DNA from: Gastranaerophilus sp045639085
Lineage (GTDB): Bacteria > Cyanobacteriota > Vampirovibrionia > Gastranaerophilales > Gastranaerophilaceae
DNA length: 16,203 nt
Reading direction: 5' to 3'
Assembly: GCA_045639085.1 (NCBI GenBank)
Contig: JAZUCM010000082.1
Coordinates: forward strand, 1 to 16,203
This document shows, piece by piece, positions 14,780 to 16,203 of the stretch (positions are counted from its first letter, which is position 1; every line of letters begins with the position of its first letter). Under the pieces are notes generated by a model that saw only the letters and a list, made by a program, of their open reading frames with translations, had not been told where the DNA came from and ran no database searches. A program made the position numbers and the translations under genes.

Positions 14780-15458
14780 AGTTAAAGAATTTTTTGTATC
14801 GATTCAAGGTGAAGGGCCTTATGTGGGCTATAAACAGTTGTTTATTCGGTTTTGCGAATGTAATTTGGCTTGCAAATATTGCGATACAGAGTTTCGTGCT
14901 GATTCGCTGACGCCTGAATATTCGGCGCAAGAGCTTTTTGAGTCGGTTACAAAATTGGATTTGACGGGTGTTCATTCCGTGTCTTTGACGGGCGGTGAGC
15001 CGTTGCTTGAGACTGCTTTTTTGAAAGAATTTTTGCCGTTGGTGCGCACTGCTGGGCTTGGAAAGATTTATCTTGAAACAAACGCGACTATGCCGCAAAA
15101 GTTTTTGGAAATCGCCGAGTTTGTTGATATTGTTTCCGCGGATATTAAACTTACGAGTTCGACCGGGATAAAGCGGCTTTTAGGCAGGCATGATGAGTTT
15201 TTCGCTGCGTGTCGTAGCCGAGGTGTTGAAACTTTTGCCAAAATTGTTTTTGATTCGGCAATAACTGATGAAGAAATTTATGAAACGGCGGCACTGGCTA
15301 AAAAATATGGGTTAGAAATTGTTTTGTCACCGATGATGTTGGGCAATAAGATGAGTGTAACTTCCGAGTTTGTGGCTGGGGTTTATGATAAATATTTGCG
15401 TTATTATGAACGTGTTCGTGTAATTCCTCAGGTTCATAAATTTCTCGGGGTGGAGTAG
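14772..15458 (+). CDS. queE: 7-carboxy-7-deazaguanine synthase QueE (radical SAM)
   Basis: QueE converts 6-carboxytetrahydropterin to 7-carboxy-7-deazaguanine, the step that forms the deazapurine ring on the way to preQ0 and queuosine in tRNA. The 228-aa protein has the QueE start VKEFFVSIQGEGPYVG, the radical-SAM cluster CxxxCxxC at C30/C34/C37 followed by DTEF, and SLTGGEPLL for SAM binding. It also has LETNATMP and VSADIKLTSS, both usual in the family. ATG 14772 overlaps the dnaJ-like stop (14777-14779) in ATGACTAA, typical of translational coupling. GTG 14757 is a possible earlier start adding five residues. No other queuosine gene is in the window, and no phage-type DNA modification gene accompanies it. 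Confidence 0.93.
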   Translation: MTKVKEFFVSIQGEGPYVGYKQLFIRFCECNLACKYCDTEFRADSLTPEYSAQELFESVTKLDLTGVHSVSLTGGEPLLETAFLKEFLPLVRTAGLGKIYLETNATMPQKFLEIAEFVDIVSADIKLTSSTGIKRLLGRHDEFFAACRSRGVETFAKIVFDSAITDEEIYETAALAKKYGLEIVLSPMMLGNKMSVTSEFVAGVYDKYLRYYERVRVIPQVHKFLGVE

Positions 15459-15580
15459 GTTGTTCGCCTTGCGGTAAGTCATAAAGAGGGAATTAATCCG
15501 AATAAAAATTTGTCGTTGAGTTATAGATTAGATAAATATCCCCACTTCAACATCTACTAACTTACTAACATTCATGGGGC
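15459..15580. other. Non-coding region downstream of queE
   Basis: No gene and no convincing terminator for the queE transcript are visible. Two copies of TACTAAC at 15555-15561 and 15563-15569, spaced 8 bases apart, lie just upstream of the -35 box of the prepilin promoter and could be an activator site. A CCCC at 15540-15543 and GGGG at 15576-15579 flank them. I see nothing else. Confidence 0.3.
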
Positions 15581-15609
15581 TTGACAAAAATGTCGCGATA
15601 GTGCATAAT
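15581..15609 (+). promoter_or_regulatory. Strong sigma70-type promoter for the prepilin gene
   Basis: A consensus -35 box TTGACA (15581-15586), an optimal 17-bp spacer and CATAAT (15604-15609, one mismatch to TATAAT) make this the clearest promoter in the window. The expected start point is about 15616, leaving a 5' region of about 137 bases before ATG 15753 that contains a G-run and two hairpins. ATG 15616 itself opens a 20-codon frame running through the G-run. Confidence 0.75.
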
Positions 15610-15651
15610 GAGAGTATGTTAAATGAAAATGAAAGTATAAAGAGTTCAATA

Positions 15652-15662
15652 GGGGGGGGGGG
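15652..15662 (+). repeat. Homopolymer of 11 G in the prepilin leader region
   Basis: Eleven consecutive G residues in an AT-rich genome lie between the promoter (15581-15609) and the prepilin start (15753). Long poly-G tracts are classic slipped-strand hot spots behind phase variation. The short frame from ATG 15616 translates the tract as glycines and ends at TGA 15676-15678. With 12 or 9 G that frame would run on without a stop into the prepilin frame. The tract length in the assembly may itself be uncertain. Confidence 0.8.
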
Positions 15663-15671
15663 CGCCTCAAC

Positions 15672-15698
15672 AGCCTGATTATATTTGGCTTTCAGGCT
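15672..15698 (+). promoter_or_regulatory. Leader hairpin upstream of the prepilin gene
   Basis: AGCCTGA (15672-15678) and TCAGGCT (15692-15698) are exact reverse complements with a 13-base loop. No U-run follows, so it is not a standard terminator. It also includes the stop codon of the short leader frame starting at 15616. Confidence 0.45.
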
Positions 15699-15712
15699 CA
15701 TGTTTTGTCAAA

Positions 15713-15748
15713 ACCTCCGACCCTTGGTGAGCGCAAGATTACGGAGGT
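15713..15748 (+). promoter_or_regulatory. Hairpin pairing with the prepilin Shine-Dalgarno
   Basis: ACCTCCG (15713-15719) is perfectly complementary to CGGAGGT (15742-15748), which contains the ribosome binding site GGAGG five bases before ATG 15753. Inside the loop a second short stem, CTTG (15723-15726) with CAAG (15734-15737), can form. The Shine-Dalgarno would be sequestered in this fold, so translation could depend on a ligand, a protein, temperature or leader translation. It does not match any riboswitch class I know. Confidence 0.5.
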
Positions 15749-15752
15749 AAAC

Positions 15753-16203
15753 ATGACAGAAACATTAAAAAAACATGCGTCATTGCGAGGAGTGAGCAAC
15801 GCGAACGACGAAGCAAACCAGCTGCGCGAGCGTCAGCCCGCGCAGTCAACCAGCGTAACGACATTGACCGGTTTAGCAAAGCAAAACCGGCTGGGTTGCC
15901 GCCCTCACATCCGTTCGCTCGCAATGACGCAGAGCGTTGGATTTACTATGGCTGAAATATTGCTGTCCTTGACAATTATTGGCGTGGTCGCCGCAATCAC
16001 TTTGCCGAGCTTAATGGCAAACATTAACGAACGCACATGGAACACGCAGCGCAAGACCTTACACGCCCGCTTATCTCAAGCCATCGCAATGATGCCACAG
16101 TTGAACGGTTACGGCGAATACGAAGGAACAAACACTGACGGTTCAGTTACAACAACAAAAGACACCGCTGCGGAAGCTTTTCTAACGGAAGGCCTGAGTA
16201 AAG
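15753..16203 (+). CDS. Prepilin-like protein with type IV N-terminal methylation motif (3' end beyond window)
   Basis: The frame opens at ATG 15753 with a strong GGAGG ribosome binding site and runs off the window end after 150 codons. Residues 1-62 would be the leader. The prepilin peptidase site is G63-F64 in GFTMAEILLSLTIIG, with the conserved Glu at +5 (F64 as +1) and a hydrophobic helix reaching LPSLM. The mature part continues NINERTWNTQRKTLHARLSQ, as in type II secretion pseudopilins and type IV pilin-like families. Typical leaders have 6-25 residues. Here 52 codons come wholly or partly from a palindromic repeat (15777-15930). The head MTETLKKH is basic, like a normal leader, so the ancestral leader was probably this head plus the few residues before GFT. 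Prepilin peptidase would be expected to remove the inserted segment. The exact pilus or secretion system is not visible. Confidence 0.85.
   Translation, partial: MTETLKKHASLRGVSNANDEANQLRERQPAQSTSVTTLTGLAKQNRLGCRPHIRSLAMTQSVGFTMAEILLSLTIIGVVAAITLPSLMANINERTWNTQRKTLHARLSQAIAMMPQLNGYGEYEGTNTDGSVTTTKDTAAEAFLTEGLSK
15777..15930. repeat. Palindromic dispersed-type repeat inside the prepilin leader
   Basis: The 154-bp element has perfect 13-bp terminal inverted repeats, GCGTCATTGCGAG (15777-15789) and its complement (15918-15930). Just inside them lies a near-match stem (GCAAACCAG on the left against the complement of CTGGGTTGC on the right). Two internal arms follow: CTGCGCG/CGCGCAG (15822-15828, 15839-15845) and CCGGTTT/AAACCGG (15868-15874, 15884-15890). 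It can therefore fold as a branched hairpin. It is GC-rich compared with its surroundings and carries no transposase. The core CGTCATTGCGAG plus a GAAGCAA word is the kind seen in short interspersed repeats of many bacteria. It is fully open in the prepilin frame. Confidence 0.85.

Noticed and set aside
14772..15458. queE as part of a 7-deazaguanine DNA-modification (dpd-like) island
   Set aside because: No other deazaguanine or DNA-modification gene is in the window, so ordinary tRNA queuosine synthesis is the simpler reading.
1..16203. CRISPR array, tRNA, rRNA, integrase or transposase
   Set aside because: No regularly spaced direct repeats, no tRNA-like or rRNA-like motifs, and no recombinase or transposase frame were seen.

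Overview
The window looks like a chromosomal segment of an AT-rich, diderm bacterium, most likely a gut member of the Vampirovibrionia/Melainabacteria (Gastranaerophilales-like). This placement is an inference. It rests on lipid A and LPS-export genes (lptD, lpxI, lpxB), low-GC coding, several hypothetical proteins with a TM segment near the N-terminus, and a prepilin whose start of mature chain (GFTMAEILLSLTIIG) is typical of the pilin-like families of that group. I ran no database search.

Layout. Positions 1-336 hold no convincing gene but contain a GC-rich, hairpin-dense block that looks like a dispersed element. Positions 337-5626 are on the minus strand. Read in transcription order they are: a large ATPase-like/TPR protein, rsmG overlapping its end by 11 bases, and a gene split by a -1 frame discontinuity. 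Its 88-aa first part carries a TM segment. Its second part has a GHKL-type ATP-binding domain and a C-terminal HExxH metallopeptidase-like motif. Positions 5627-5728 are a compact divergent promoter region built around a perfect 10-bp inverted repeat. Positions 5729-11948 are a tight plus-strand cluster for the cell envelope: a 34-aa membrane microprotein, an M23 (EnvC/LytM-like) peptidase, LptD, a class II aldolase, LpxI and LpxB. Then follow a 558-aa membrane protein of unknown function, a DnaJ-like cochaperone with one zinc centre, and queE overlapping its end by 8 bases.

The right end (15459-16203) is the most unusual part. A near-consensus sigma70-type promoter leads into a roughly 137-nt 5' region with an 11-G homopolymer and two hairpins, one of which pairs with the Shine-Dalgarno sequence. 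Then comes a prepilin-like gene, cut by the window end. A 154-bp palindromic repeat is read in frame between its start codon and the prepilin cleavage site. Because prepilin peptidase should remove everything before the GFT motif, the repeat would be translated and then discarded.

How the genes fit together: LpxI and LpxB make the lipid A disaccharide, LptD would insert LPS into the outer membrane, and the M23 protein would remodel peptidoglycan, so the central operon is an envelope-building module. RsmG (16S rRNA methylation) and QueE (7-deazaguanine pathway, mainly tRNA queuosine) are translation-related housekeeping genes. Several genes have no visible ribosome binding site but have -10-like hexamers close to the ATG, which suggests leaderless transcripts.
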